Below are positions 44,614 to 53,440 of a stretch of DNA of 58,037 nucleotides, one piece after another (position 1 is the stretch's first letter; every line of letters begins with the position of its first letter). The DNA lies in contig JAAFIF010000064.1 in assembly GCA_013298625.1 (NCBI GenBank), positions 1 to 58,037 of the forward strand, written 5' to 3'. Position numbers and translations under genes: made by a program. The DNA comes from Myxococcales bacterium. Its GTDB lineage: Bacteria > Myxococcota_A > Polyangia > Polyangiales > Ga0077539. The notes under the pieces are model-generated. The model saw nothing but the letters and a program-made list of their open reading frames with translations. It was not told where the DNA came from and did no database searches.

Positions 44614-47600
44614 TCACAGCAGCGAGTTGACCCGCTCGACGTCGCCGCGCAGAAACCGCAGCGCCTCTTGAAAGTGATCGGTGAGCAGCGGCTTGGCGCT
44701 GCCCCAGTCTTTCGCGGTGGACAGCACGCCCTGCGCGACGCGCGCGAGCCGGCTGCGCTTCTCGACTTCGATCGGCGGCGCGTTCGCGAGTGACGAGAGG
44801 CACTGACCGAACACCGCCCTCAGCGCCCGCGCGGCGCCGTGTTGCTGGCAGACGTCCGTCAACGCGCGCGCGGTCTGCCGCTCGTGCTCGGTGTAGCGCT
44901 GCAGCTCGCAGGTCAGCACCTGAATGCCGAGCGCCGCGAACAGCCTCGGCGCCACGTGAAGCATGTACTCGTCTTCAGCCTTCGCCGCGGCGCGCGGCGC
45001 GCCCTCGCCCGCGCCCGGACTGGGAAACACCGCGGCGCGGTCGCTCTGCCACGAGACGGACATCGAGAGCAAAAGCGCCTGCATCTGCTCGAGCGAGCGT
45101 TCGTCGTACTCGCCGCCCGCGCACGGAGAGAGCGCGAAGCCCATGCACGTCGCCAGCGTTTGCAGGTAGGGATGCGACCCTTGCGCGAGCAGCGCCAGCA
45201 GCGCGCGCATCCGATCGCGGACCTCCGTCGACGTGAAATACAGCGGCGTCTCTGCGAGCCACTTGCTGTGCAGCAGGCCGAACGAGTCGGGGACCTCGGA
45301 GTTGGCGACGGGAATGCGAAGCAGCGGGTCGATCACGCGGTAGCCCACGAACGGTCGCTCGGGCGTCCACGACGGAAGCAGCAGCAGCAACACTGTCGTC
45401 GCGTCGAACTCGCCCCGTGACCGAGCCACCTCTTCGGCGATCATCCACGCGATTCGAGACTTGTCCGGATCCGGCGCAGCGAGCGCTGCAACGGCGAGCT
45501 TCACCATCTCGTGGCGAACGTCAGCGTGCACGTGAAGCGCTTCGCGCTGCGCCCATTCGTGGGCGAAGATGCTCCTCGCTTCGACGCTCGGCGTGTCGAG
45601 CAAGAGCCTCAGGATCGCTTTGTGAAGGACGACCTGAATGGCCCATCGCCGCTTCGGCTCGAGCAGGATCCGCAGGACCGCCACCACTTTGTCCATCGAC
45701 ACCCACGCATGCAGGTTGGTCAGGATCGACGCCGTCGTGCGCTGCGAGGTCGCGATCACGTCGGGGCTCAGCAAGAACGCCAACACGAACCAAGCGGCGT
45801 CCGTCTGAAACACGCAGAGGATCACGGTCTCGAGCAGAAGCTCTCGGCCGTCGTCCACGGTCGACTCAGCCTTGTCGTCGCCGCTCGTTTGCTCTGCGAC
45901 CGAGCTCAGCTGCAAGAGCCTTCGCAGCAGCGCGATCACCTCGATGTGACTCGACGCCGGTGACTGCACGAAATCCGCGACGTCCCGCGAACGCAGCTGC
46001 GGGCTTCGCTCGACGGAGAGCGCGGACTCGAGCGCCGCGACTGTGTACGTGCGCATCGTGCGTCCGTTGAGCGTCGGCCAGACGTCGGCCGGCGCCGAGA
46101 GCGGCGCGCGCGCGTTCGCCTCGCTGTCCTTCAGCGCGACCGCGGACCACGTCGGGTCGAAGACGCCGCGCAGCTCGCCGCGCGTCTTCCAGGTGTAGTC
46201 GAGCAGCAGGTCGTCGCGAAGCGAGACGAGGTCTTGCAGCACGAGGTAGGCCGCGCTCGGCGTCCGCTGCAGAAGCTCGCGCGCGCTCGCGCACCGTCGC
46301 TCGGCTTGCGTGCCCGACTCGAGGACGTCGGCGCCGCGGACCGCTCCCTCGGCGACGAGGTGCTGCGCCTGCGCCTCGGTCAACGCGCGCAACAGCGGCG
46401 TCCTGCCCTGCCCGCTGCGCAGCTCGAGCCACAAGGGATAGATCCGCTTGGCTTCGTCAGGCAGCGAGAGTCGAATCGAAGCGCGCAGCAGCCCGTCGCA
46501 CGCCCGCGCGAGCAGCGGCAGCTCGTACCAAAGCGATCCCTGCGGATACAGCGCGCGCACGCTCTCGAAGAGCGTCATCACCGGACGAAGCTGGCTCGCC
46601 TGCAGCGCGGGAGCGTCGAGCGATTCGATCATCGCTTCGAAGAAGCGCGCGAGGCGAGGCGCGTGCGACCACTGCGGCCCCGCGAAGGCAAAGAGCGCGA
46701 GCGCCCTTCGCAGCAACGTCGAGTCCGCGCTCGCCCCTGCAGGAAAGCTCCGCGCCTCCCCGAGCTCGTCTCGCGCCGGCTGCGTCGCGGCGCTCGGGTG
46801 AGCGACGGCGCCGAGCGCGTCGAGCAGCAGGTCCACCGCTTGCGCCACCTCGAAGCGCGGCGCGCTGCCTGCTTCGCGCTGCAGTCCCCGTGTGTACAGG
46901 GCGATCCTGAGCTCGTCGAAGCGGCTCTGCCCCGCGCGAAAGTGCGCGCGAAGAAAGGGAAGATATTCGTCGAGCCACGGCTCGGGCACCGTTCGTTCGC
47001 GAGGCATCGTGCAGCGCTGCAGCGGCCATACGAAGGACTGCGAGCCGGCGTCGCCGTGCAGCGTTCGCACGACGATCCAGTCGAGCAGCACGCCGCACGT
47101 GACCCAGCGTCGCCGCGCTTCGACGAGCGGCTTCGCGCCGTCGAACACCAGCGCGCTCGAGAGGATCGTCGCAGCGATGCTTCGAAATGCGTTCTTGGCG
47201 ACGGAGTCGCGCTTGGAGACGTCGTCGCGGAGCATCTTCTCGAGCGCGTCACACAGCGCGCCGATGTGCTCGAGCGCTGCGTCGCCCCCTTGCGCTCCCG
47301 CGCGCTCGAGCGAGAGCGTCACGATGGCGCTCATGCGCTCGATCAGCCATTGATAGACCAGCGGGCGATGCAGCCCGGCCTCGTTGCGAATGCGCCTGGC
47401 CACGTACGAGACCGACGAAGCGAGCGCCTCGAGGTCGCTTTGCGAGCGAGCGAGCAGCGCGACGTGGGCCTGGATACGAACGGCAGGATCGCGGTCGGTG
47501 GTCGCGTCCTCGAGCAGCACGCGCACCGCGGGGAGCGCGATGTCTCCGTGCTTGAGCAGGTATTTGTCACGCACCGGAGCGGCGGGCGGCGCGCGGTCGA

Positions 47601-49938
47601 GCACCTCGATCAGCCAGCCCAATCGGGCGAAGGACTCCGCCGTCGCGTCGAGCTCGTTGCTCTTCGAGAGCGCGACGCCCGCGTCGACGAGGCTCGGCTT
47701 CTCTTCGGCGACCACGCTCGGGGGAAGCGCGAGGCACTCGAGCAGGTACTCGTTGAACTTCTTTTCGCTGCGCTTCGGCAGCTTCGCGCCGAACTTCTCT
47801 CGCTTGTAGAGCGCCCACACGCGGGACGCCAACGCGACGTCACGCTCGCGCGCTCCGCACGCGCTCCGCAGCGCTGTGAGCAGGCTGAGCGCCGTCGTCG
47901 TCCAGAGCTTGTGCGTGTTGAGGTCGAAGAAGGCGAAGGCCTTCTGGTGCTTGCGATTGACGGACTCGACGAAGCCGAGGCGGGCGGCGTCGGCGGGGGG
48001 CTTCACCCGTTCGAACAGCTCGCGGCAGAAGTCCAGAAGCGCAGGTTTGGCAGCGGCGAAGTGCGTCAGGTGATGCGCTGCGCACACGCGACCGAGCGCA
48101 GGCGCGAGCTGGCTGTGCTGCGCCGTCGTGACGTACCCCTCGCGCGCAGGGTCGAACACGAGAGAGTCAGAGGCCTTGCGCAGCGCAGCGACGAGCACGG
48201 CTTCGAGCGATGCGCGCACGGAGTCGACGGCCCGCGAGCCCACCGTCGGATCGGCGGCGAACGTGGCGTCGGCGCGATCGAAGAGCTCTCGCGTGGCCTC
48301 TGCGAGGTCCGCCGCCGTGGCCACGTGCAGGGCTGGGTCGCACTGTTGGCCCGGCGCGCTCAGGATCGACGCAATGTGATCCACGAGCATTTTCACATAG
48401 GGAACGTACGAGGTGATGGTGGACCTCGCCGCCCTCGGGCTGCATCGGTTGAGCGACGCCGCGGCCCGCTTCGAGACCGCCTTCGCGTGGGCGAGCACGG
48501 GCCCGAGCGCGTGGCGAGTCCACAGCGTCCAGAGCTCGTGGGCGCTCTTGCGTCCCGCGAAGCGCGCGATCACCGCCGCCGTCGGCCTCGTCCGCTGCTG
48601 AAGATCGATCCACGCCTCGACCGCGGACAGCGAGAGTCGGTTGTCGGTCCAGCGACCGAGGTCGAAGAAGCGCTCGAACGCTTGAAACGTCGTCTGCGCC
48701 GCGTCCGCGGCAGCGCCCGTCCGAAGATCCCATAGCGCGTCTTCGGACACGGCTTCGAGGGCTTCGACCGCGAGCGCCGCGAAGAGCTTCTGCGCCGAGA
48801 CTCGAGCGACGCGCTTCGAGAGCACCGTCTCGCAGAGGCTTCGGTGGCTCTCGATGAAGGCCCAGCCGCGGTCGGTCTTCGTGACGCTCGAGCGCAGCAG
48901 CGCGACGCGGTCTTCAGCGCGCAACAAGCAGAGCAATCGCTCGCACGGGAGTGCCAGCGTGACGCCTTCGTACGGTCCCGCCCAGGCGCCGCGTCGAGAG
49001 GTGTCTTCGAGGTACGCTCGGACCTCGGGCCCGACGCTGCTCGCGAGCTCGAGCGGCTGGTGCTCTTCGCAGAGCGCGACGAGCGCCAGGACGTCGGCGG
49101 AGCGCAGCTCGTGCGAGCGCGACTCGAACTCGCGAAAGACCTTCGCTTTGCGGAGCGGATCGTTGGCGTGCGTCTCGAGCAGCGCTCGAAGATGAGCCAG
49201 GTACACGGACCCGAGCTGCGGCCAGCTCCTGAATCCGAGGCTCTCGAACGCTGCGCGCTCCTTCGAGGGACCGCTGCCGAGCAGCGCGGCGGCGACCTCG
49301 GGATTGGCCCAGTAGACCATCGCGATCGGCGCGAGCCCTTTCTCGATCAGCCGGCCGACGAAGCGTTGCCGGTGGGGCGAGCGCTTGCATCGCTCGAGGA
49401 TGGCCTTTCGCGACGCGTCGACGGCGCCGATGAAGACCGCCTCGAGCTCGGCGTCCGTGAAGTCCGTCGAGGCGACCATCGCGTCGAGAAACGCCCGAAA
49501 GAGCACCGTGCTGCTGCTCTGCTGGTATGCGTGAAACAGCTCGACGCCGAGCCGCCCGAGGCACGGCAACGCGACCACCAACAAGCGCAGGATGTAGTAC
49601 CGCTCGGGGTCGAGCTGCCGGCTCGCGTCGCCGCTGAGAGAGTCGAGGATCGGCGCGTCGCTGCCTGGTCCTTCGGAGCGATCCGCGCGAAAGCACGAGT
49701 CGAACAGCCCGCGCACGAGTCGGTCTCGCGCCGGGCTCTCGCAGACAGCCCTCAGGACGAACTCGATCCGCCCGGAGAACGGCAGGGTCTCGAGGACGGC
49801 CACGACCTCGGGCACGGCGACAGACTGGCTCTGCGGTCCGCGGAGTCGCTCGGCGAGCGCCGCCGCCTCGGCGCGCTTGCGCTCGTCGCCAGCGAATCCA
49901 CCGAGCAGACCAAAGGTGTTTGCGAGGGTGTGGTTCAT
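44614..49938 (-). CDS. Giant helical-repeat protein, 1774 aa
   Basis: The largest gene in the window. The ATG at 49938 is preceded by GAGGAG at a good distance, fixing the start. The product has no signal peptide and no transmembrane segments of note. It consists almost entirely of amphipathic helices, with HEAT/ARM-like pairs (for example VRVLLEDATTDRDPAVRIQAHVALLA, and VRHEMVKLAVAALAAPDPDKSRIAWMIAEEVA). No catalytic motif was recognised. Such solenoids usually scaffold large assemblies. Its size, isolation and pairing with another orphan helical protein are its main clues. Long open frames on the opposite strand are GC artefacts. Confidence 0.82.
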   Translation of the reverse strand: MNHTLANTFGLLGGFAGDERKRAEAAALAERLRGPQSQSVAVPEVVAVLETLPFSGRIEFVLRAVCESPARDRLVRGLFDSCFRADRSEGPGSDAPILDSLSGDASRQLDPERYYILRLLVVALPCLGRLGVELFHAYQQSSSTVLFRAFLDAMVASTDFTDAELEAVFIGAVDASRKAILERCKRSPHRQRFVGRLIEKGLAPIAMVYWANPEVAAALLGSGPSKERAAFESLGFRSWPQLGSVYLAHLRALLETHANDPLRKAKVFREFESRSHELRSADVLALVALCEEHQPLELASSVGPEVRAYLEDTSRRGAWAGPYEGVTLALPCERLLCLLRAEDRVALLRSSVTKTDRGWAFIESHRSLCETVLSKRVARVSAQKLFAALAVEALEAVSEDALWDLRTGAAADAAQTTFQAFERFFDLGRWTDNRLSLSAVEAWIDLQQRTRPTAAVIARFAGRKSAHELWTLWTRHALGPVLAHAKAVSKRAAASLNRCSPRAARSTITSYVPYVKMLVDHIASILSAPGQQCDPALHVATAADLAEATRELFDRADATFAADPTVGSRAVDSVRASLEAVLVAALRKASDSLVFDPAREGYVTTAQHSQLAPALGRVCAAHHLTHFAAAKPALLDFCRELFERVKPPADAARLGFVESVNRKHQKAFAFFDLNTHKLWTTTALSLLTALRSACGARERDVALASRVWALYKREKFGAKLPKRSEKKFNEYLLECLALPPSVVAEEKPSLVDAGVALSKSNELDATAESFARLGWLIEVLDRAPPAAPVRDKYLLKHGDIALPAVRVLLEDATTDRDPAVRIQAHVALLARSQSDLEALASSVSYVARRIRNEAGLHRPLVYQWLIERMSAIVTLSLERAGAQGGDAALEHIGALCDALEKMLRDDVSKRDSVAKNAFRSIAATILSSALVFDGAKPLVEARRRWVTCGVLLDWIVVRTLHGDAGSQSFVWPLQRCTMPRERTVPEPWLDEYLPFLRAHFRAGQSRFDELRIALYTRGLQREAGSAPRFEVAQAVDLLLDALGAVAHPSAATQPARDELGEARSFPAGASADSTLLRRALALFAFAGPQWSHAPRLARFFEAMIESLDAPALQASQLRPVMTLFESVRALYPQGSLWYELPLLARACDGLLRASIRLSLPDEAKRIYPLWLELRSGQGRTPLLRALTEAQAQHLVAEGAVRGADVLESGTQAERRCASARELLQRTPSAAYLVLQDLVSLRDDLLLDYTWKTRGELRGVFDPTWSAVALKDSEANARAPLSAPADVWPTLNGRTMRTYTVAALESALSVERSPQLRSRDVADFVQSPASSHIEVIALLRRLLQLSSVAEQTSGDDKAESTVDDGRELLLETVILCVFQTDAAWFVLAFLLSPDVIATSQRTTASILTNLHAWVSMDKVVAVLRILLEPKRRWAIQVVLHKAILRLLLDTPSVEARSIFAHEWAQREALHVHADVRHEMVKLAVAALAAPDPDKSRIAWMIAEEVARSRGEFDATTVLLLLLPSWTPERPFVGYRVIDPLLRIPVANSEVPDSFGLLHSKWLAETPLYFTSTEVRDRMRALLALLAQGSHPYLQTLATCMGFALSPCAGGEYDERSLEQMQALLLSMSVSWQSDRAAVFPSPGAGEGAPRAAAKAEDEYMLHVAPRLFAALGIQVLTCELQRYTEHERQTARALTDVCQQHGAARALRAVFGQCLSSLANAPPIEVEKRSRLARVAQGVLSTAKDWGSAKPLLTDHFQEALRFLRGDVERVNSLL

Positions 49939-50020
49939 GAATTCTCCTCGCCGATCATACGGCTCGCCGACGGACGGATTGGCGATCGATCGGCCGCGAA
50001 CCGCTGATCCACCGAGCGCG

Positions 50021-50566
50021 CTACGGAGACGCGCGGGGTGACGGTGACGAGGTCGGGGCGCCGACTGTCGCGCTGGCTGGCTGGCGCAGGCCGTTGCGTC
50101 GGAGGTGCGCAAAGATCACTGATTGACTCACGCAGACGAGCGGAACGTAGAGGATCAGCACAAACCAACCGACGCCGAGCGGGTGCTTGTACACTCCGTT
50201 GGCGAGCGCGACGACGAGCGCGTGGACGATGTCGATCGTGCTGACGACGCTGAACACCCACGTCGCAGCGATGGCATGTGAAGGCGCGGCTCGGAATGAT
50301 GCAAGCGCGAGCAGCGCGGCGATCGACGCGGCAAAGTCCCCTCTCGCGACGGTGTCGATCACGACCCGAGGCACGTCCGCAGAGACTTGTCCGGGCGCGT
50401 AGAGCGCCAGCGGAACGAATCGAAACACGTGGATCCACAGCAGCGCCCGCAGCGCTCGGCGCGGCGACCAGTCGCCGATCGCCGGCTGCACGACCCACGC
50501 GGCGAACGCGGAGTACACCACGAAGCTCGTGGTGATCTGCAGCGAGAGCAGCGCCAGTGGGCTCAC
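50021..50566 (-). CDS. Small integral membrane protein, partner of the peroxiredoxin-like gene
   Basis: A 181-aa protein starting at a GTG that overlaps the TGA of the upstream peroxiredoxin-like gene (GTGA, 4-base overlap), so it is translationally coupled. It has about five hydrophobic segments (LLSLQITTSFVVYSAFAAWVV, LWIHVFRFVPLALYA, FAASIAALLALASF, IAATWVFSVVSTIDIVHALVVALA, GWFVLILYVPLVCVSQSVIF). The Ser/Pro-rich C-terminal tail is likely cytoplasmic. No family was assigned. Its co-expression suggests a membrane partner of the thiol protein or part of the same stress response. Confidence 0.75.
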   Translation of the reverse strand: MSPLALLSLQITTSFVVYSAFAAWVVQPAIGDWSPRRALRALLWIHVFRFVPLALYAPGQVSADVPRVVIDTVARGDFAASIAALLALASFRAAPSHAIAATWVFSVVSTIDIVHALVVALANGVYKHPLGVGWFVLILYVPLVCVSQSVIFAHLRRNGLRQPASATVGAPTSSPSPRASP

Positions 50567-51138
50567 GAGCGGCTCCCTGCGACAAGCCCCAGCACGTCGT
50601 CGATCGACCACTGATCATCGGCGTGAACGCCGTACTTCACCGCGATGATTCGACCATCCTGCGCGATGAGAAAGTCGCCGGGCAACCCGAGCGTCCCGTC
50701 CTCGCGACCGGCCGTTGGATCGGAAGAGGCGCGCGAAGCAACGGCGCGCGCAGCGGTGAGCCAAGCGCGGGGATCGAGGACCGCGCGAGGCGACGCTCCG
50801 ACGCCGAAAGCGCGGTACAGCGCTTTGCTCGGGTCGGGCACGACGTCGAACGGCAAGCGCGTGTGCACTTTTCGGAGCTCTTCGGCAGACGAGTGAAAGA
50901 CCGCGACCTCTCGAATGTTCGCCGACCGCAGCTCGTGTGCGCGCTGCGCGAAGCTCCGAAGGTGCAGGCTGCAGATCGGGCAGCCCGCGAAGCGCCGCAG
51001 CTGCAGGTGAACGATGGCCGCCGCGTCTGGGATGGCCACCGGCTCATCGGCCAGATTGCGCAGCGAGCGTGGAGCGCAGCGATCACCGGCGCGAAGTTGT
51101 CGAGCCTGCCCGTTGTCGTGTGAGTCCGTCGAGTTCAT
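50563..51138 (-). CDS. Peroxiredoxin-like (AhpC/TSA-type) thiol protein
   Basis: A 191-aa protein with thioredoxin-fold features: GDRCAPRSL at the start, the strand IVHLQLRRFAGCPIC with a CPIC motif (Cys53, Cys56), and the strand IREVAVFHSSAEELRKV. The domain then continues FDVVPDPSKALYRAFGVG, and ends GLPGDFLIAQDGRIIAVKYGVHADD, the usual peroxiredoxin-like family ending. The CxxC in place of the classic PxxxTxxC site suggests a disulfide reductase or redox-sensor role rather than a standard peroxidase. It is the first gene of a two-gene unit. A palindromic operator lies 35-51 bases upstream of the ATG. Confidence 0.82.
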   Translation of the reverse strand: MNSTDSHDNGQARQLRAGDRCAPRSLRNLADEPVAIPDAAAIVHLQLRRFAGCPICSLHLRSFAQRAHELRSANIREVAVFHSSAEELRKVHTRLPFDVVPDPSKALYRAFGVGASPRAVLDPRAWLTAARAVASRASSDPTAGREDGTLGLPGDFLIAQDGRIIAVKYGVHADDQWSIDDVLGLVAGSRS

Positions 51139-51172
51139 GGGCGGACCCTCGAACGCGTCGGCCCTGCGCCCA

Positions 51173-51189
51173 ATACCCCGCGAGGGTAT
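51173..51189. promoter_or_regulatory. Operator-like palindrome upstream of the peroxiredoxin-like operon
   Basis: ATACCC-CGCGA-GGGTAT, a perfect 6-5-6 inverted repeat in the 61 bases between the regulator gene's stop and the peroxiredoxin-like start. Its nearest edge is 35 bases from the start codon. It matches, at the same relative position, the site at 52003-52019 upstream of the XRE regulator gene. Confidence 0.75.
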
Positions 51190-51199
51190 GCGCAGCCCT

Positions 51200-51967
51200 T
51201 CAGCTCGCGTGCTCGCGAAACCAGCGCTCGCCGTCGTCGTCGCGCGGATAGAGCACGTCGACTTGCAGTCCTTCGAGCGTCACTTCGCGGCTCGGGCCGA
51301 AGCGCATCGTCATTCCGATCGTGCGAATCAAACGCCCGCTGATCCGAAGCGTCGGACAAATCACTGGTTCTCCCGTCGCGTCCGTCACGGGTCGAGGAAC
51401 GTCGGCGAGGTAGCCGGCCAGCCGCTTCTCGAGCGCGGCCATCTCCGCGGATCGCGGCGCGTGCACCGACGCGCGAGCCAGGCGAGCGCTCATCGACCAG
51501 GCGACCTCGGCGAAGTTCGTGATCATCTCGCGCCCGGGGCCCGGGCCGAGCAGCGCGTCGATCAGGCTCCATTCATCGGCTTGCTGCGGCACGAGCCGCC
51601 TCGCGCTCGCGTTTGCGTCCACCACGCGATACAGCGGATCGAGCACGAACGCGGGGTACGGCTCGAGCGCGGTGATCAGCGTGGTGATCGCTCGCCGGTA
51701 CGGCTCGAGCACCGCGCTCGACAGCGGATGCGTCGGAAACTCAGCGCTCAGTCCTGCCGCCACCAGCAGCTCGTTTCGCGATCGAAGCGGCAGATCGAGC
51801 GCGTCCGCCACGCGGAGAACAAACGCTCGCCCAGGACGAGAGCGCCCGTTCTCGACGTACGAAAGATGACGCGTCGTCGTCTCGACGCGCAGCGCGAGCG
51901 CGAGCTGGCTCAGTCCCCGCTGTTGGCGATGATGTCGAAGCAGACCGCCGAACGCTGTCGTCGTCAT
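51200..51967 (-). CDS. XRE-family regulator with MmyB-like ligand-binding domain
   Basis: The 255-aa protein has an N-terminal Cro/C1-type helix-turn-helix (LLRHHRQQRGLSQLALALRV, TTRHLSYVENGRSRPGRAFVLRVADAL, about residues 6-60). It is followed by an MmyB-like PAS-type ligand-binding domain (about 90-250: ALEPYPAFVLDPLYRVVDAN, then LLIDALLG-like and TLEGLQVDVLYP at the end). This architecture is typical of one-component regulators found beside redox or detoxification genes they control. The ATG at 51967 excludes a longer frame starting at 52003. A palindromic site precedes it, suggesting autoregulation. Confidence 0.88.
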   Translation of the reverse strand: MTTTAFGGLLRHHRQQRGLSQLALALRVETTTRHLSYVENGRSRPGRAFVLRVADALDLPLRSRNELLVAAGLSAEFPTHPLSSAVLEPYRRAITTLITALEPYPAFVLDPLYRVVDANASARRLVPQQADEWSLIDALLGPGPGREMITNFAEVAWSMSARLARASVHAPRSAEMAALEKRLAGYLADVPRPVTDATGEPVICPTLRISGRLIRTIGMTMRFGPSREVTLEGLQVDVLYPRDDDGERWFREHAS

Positions 51968-52002
51968 CGCCGAAGTCTCCGAGAGTCGAAGCAGCGCGCG
52001 CA

Positions 52003-52019
52003 ATGCCCGTCGAGGGTAT
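52003..52019. promoter_or_regulatory. Operator-like palindrome upstream of the XRE regulator gene
   Basis: ATGCCC-GTCGA-GGGTAT, a 6-5-6 inverted repeat with one mismatch, extended by an outer A/T pair to 19 bases. The nearest edge is 36 bases upstream of the regulator's ATG. Over 20 aligned bases, 16 agree with the site at 51173-51189. Confidence 0.72.
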
Positions 52020-52072
52020 TGGCGTCATGGCTCGCTCGTGCGTGCGCGACGGCGCCTCGATCGATGTCTGCG

Positions 52073-53341
52073 CTACGAGGGAGGACGCAGTCGAAACATC
52101 GTGCGCGATCCATCATCGATGAGCAGCACGCTTCCGTCTGGCGCCTCGGCGAGCCCGGCTGGCCGGCCCCATACGTGGTCGTCATCGACGCGCCAGCCGC
52201 GGACGAAGACCGTCGCAGTCACTGGAATTCCTCTATCGAAGTGCACTCGCCACACTTCGTAGCCGTGCGGGCGAGCGCGGTTCCACGAGCCGTGCAGCGT
52301 GACGAGCGCGTCGCCCGCGAGAGCGCGCGCGAAGAGCACCGAGATGGGCGCTGCGTGCGCGCCGAGCGAAAAATCAGGAACCACCGATCGAGCCACGAGG
52401 TCGCCTCGCTCGCCTGCGCGCCGAGGATCTTCGTGCGGCCCCCAGTACGCGTAGGGCCAGCCGTAGAAGCCTCCCTCGCGCACCCGTGTGAGGTAGTCCG
52501 GCGGCAGCTCGTCGCCGAGCTCGTCGCGCTCGTTCACCGCGGCGATGAGCGCGCCCGTGCGGGGCTCGATCGCGAGCCCGGTCGCGTTGCGCAGTCCGCT
52601 GGCGTAGATGCGACACCGAGCTCCATCGAGAGAACACGCGGTGATCGCCGCGCGGCGCGGGTCGCTCTCGACCTCGACGTTGGTCTCGGACCCCACCGAC
52701 ACGAAGAGCGTCCGCGTACGCGCGTCGATCGCGACCGTGCGCGTCCAGTGCTGGTGATATCCACGCCCAGGAAGGGACACCAGCGTCTGTGCCGGCGCCG
52801 TCGCTCGAACGTCTCCGACAGCGTACGGCCAGCGAACCACCGAGCTCGTGTTCGCCACGTAGAGCCACGCCCCTGCGCTGTCACTGGCGTTGTGCAGCGC
52901 GATCGAGAACGGCAGCTCGAGCCCTCGCGCGTAGACCAGCGGAGCCTCGGCGACGCCGTCGTGGTTCGCGTCGCGAAAGAGCAGCACTGTTCCGCGGTCG
53001 CTGTCCGTCGCGAGCACATCGCCGTTGGGCGCGACGACCGCCTGACGAACGCGCCCCGGCAGCGTCGCCCACGGAGCGATCGTCCAACGATCGTTCACCC
53101 ACAGCTGCGCGTTTGCAGGGCGAGGCACGATCGTCATGGCCCGCTCGGCGCTCGGCGTCGCGTAGGGAGGCGGAAGCGCCGAAGCTTCTGCGCGCGCCGC
53201 ATCCGCATCGGTCATCGGCGCGGTGTACCGCACCCGTCGCTGCGCGCAGCCCGAGAGCAACACCGCGCTCGCCGCGCACGCGCCAGCCAAGGTCGAAATC
53301 GAGCGCCGCTTCAAGACACGCACAGAACGTAGGCTTCGCAC
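52073..53341 (-). CDS. PQQ-dependent sugar dehydrogenase-like lipoprotein
   Basis: A 422-aa protein with a lipoprotein signal (LLSGC, Cys32). It carries the signature elements of the soluble PQQ glucose/sorbosone dehydrogenase-like propeller family: RVRQAVVAPNGDVLATDS, YHQHWTRTVAID, GLRNATGLAIEPRTGALIAAVNERDELGDELPPDYL, GGFYGWPYAYWG, and LHGSWNRARPHGYEV. PQQ-linked oxidation of an aldose or other sugar at the outer face of the envelope is the usual assumption. Alternative GTG at 53323 or TTG at 53314 would shorten the n-region and still keep the signal. Divergent from the NAD(P)-binding protein gene. Confidence 0.88.
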   Translation of the reverse strand: MRSLRSVRVLKRRSISTLAGACAASAVLLSGCAQRRVRYTAPMTDADAARAEASALPPPYATPSAERAMTIVPRPANAQLWVNDRWTIAPWATLPGRVRQAVVAPNGDVLATDSDRGTVLLFRDANHDGVAEAPLVYARGLELPFSIALHNASDSAGAWLYVANTSSVVRWPYAVGDVRATAPAQTLVSLPGRGYHQHWTRTVAIDARTRTLFVSVGSETNVEVESDPRRAAITACSLDGARCRIYASGLRNATGLAIEPRTGALIAAVNERDELGDELPPDYLTRVREGGFYGWPYAYWGPHEDPRRAGERGDLVARSVVPDFSLGAHAAPISVLFARALAGDALVTLHGSWNRARPHGYEVWRVHFDRGIPVTATVFVRGWRVDDDHVWGRPAGLAEAPDGSVLLIDDGSRTMFRLRPPS

Positions 53342-53440
53342 AGACGACGCACGAAATCGTCACCGACCTGTCGATGTCGCCGCGGCGCGTGACTGCGCGC
53401 CGACGGTGGTCGCCACAAACGCAGTAGCATCGCGCGGAGC

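Noticed and set aside
46234..48735. An 833-aa plus-strand frame inside the giant gene
   Set aside because: Arg/Glu-rich shadow translation without domain pattern. The minus-strand gene has a clear start site and consistent helical pattern.
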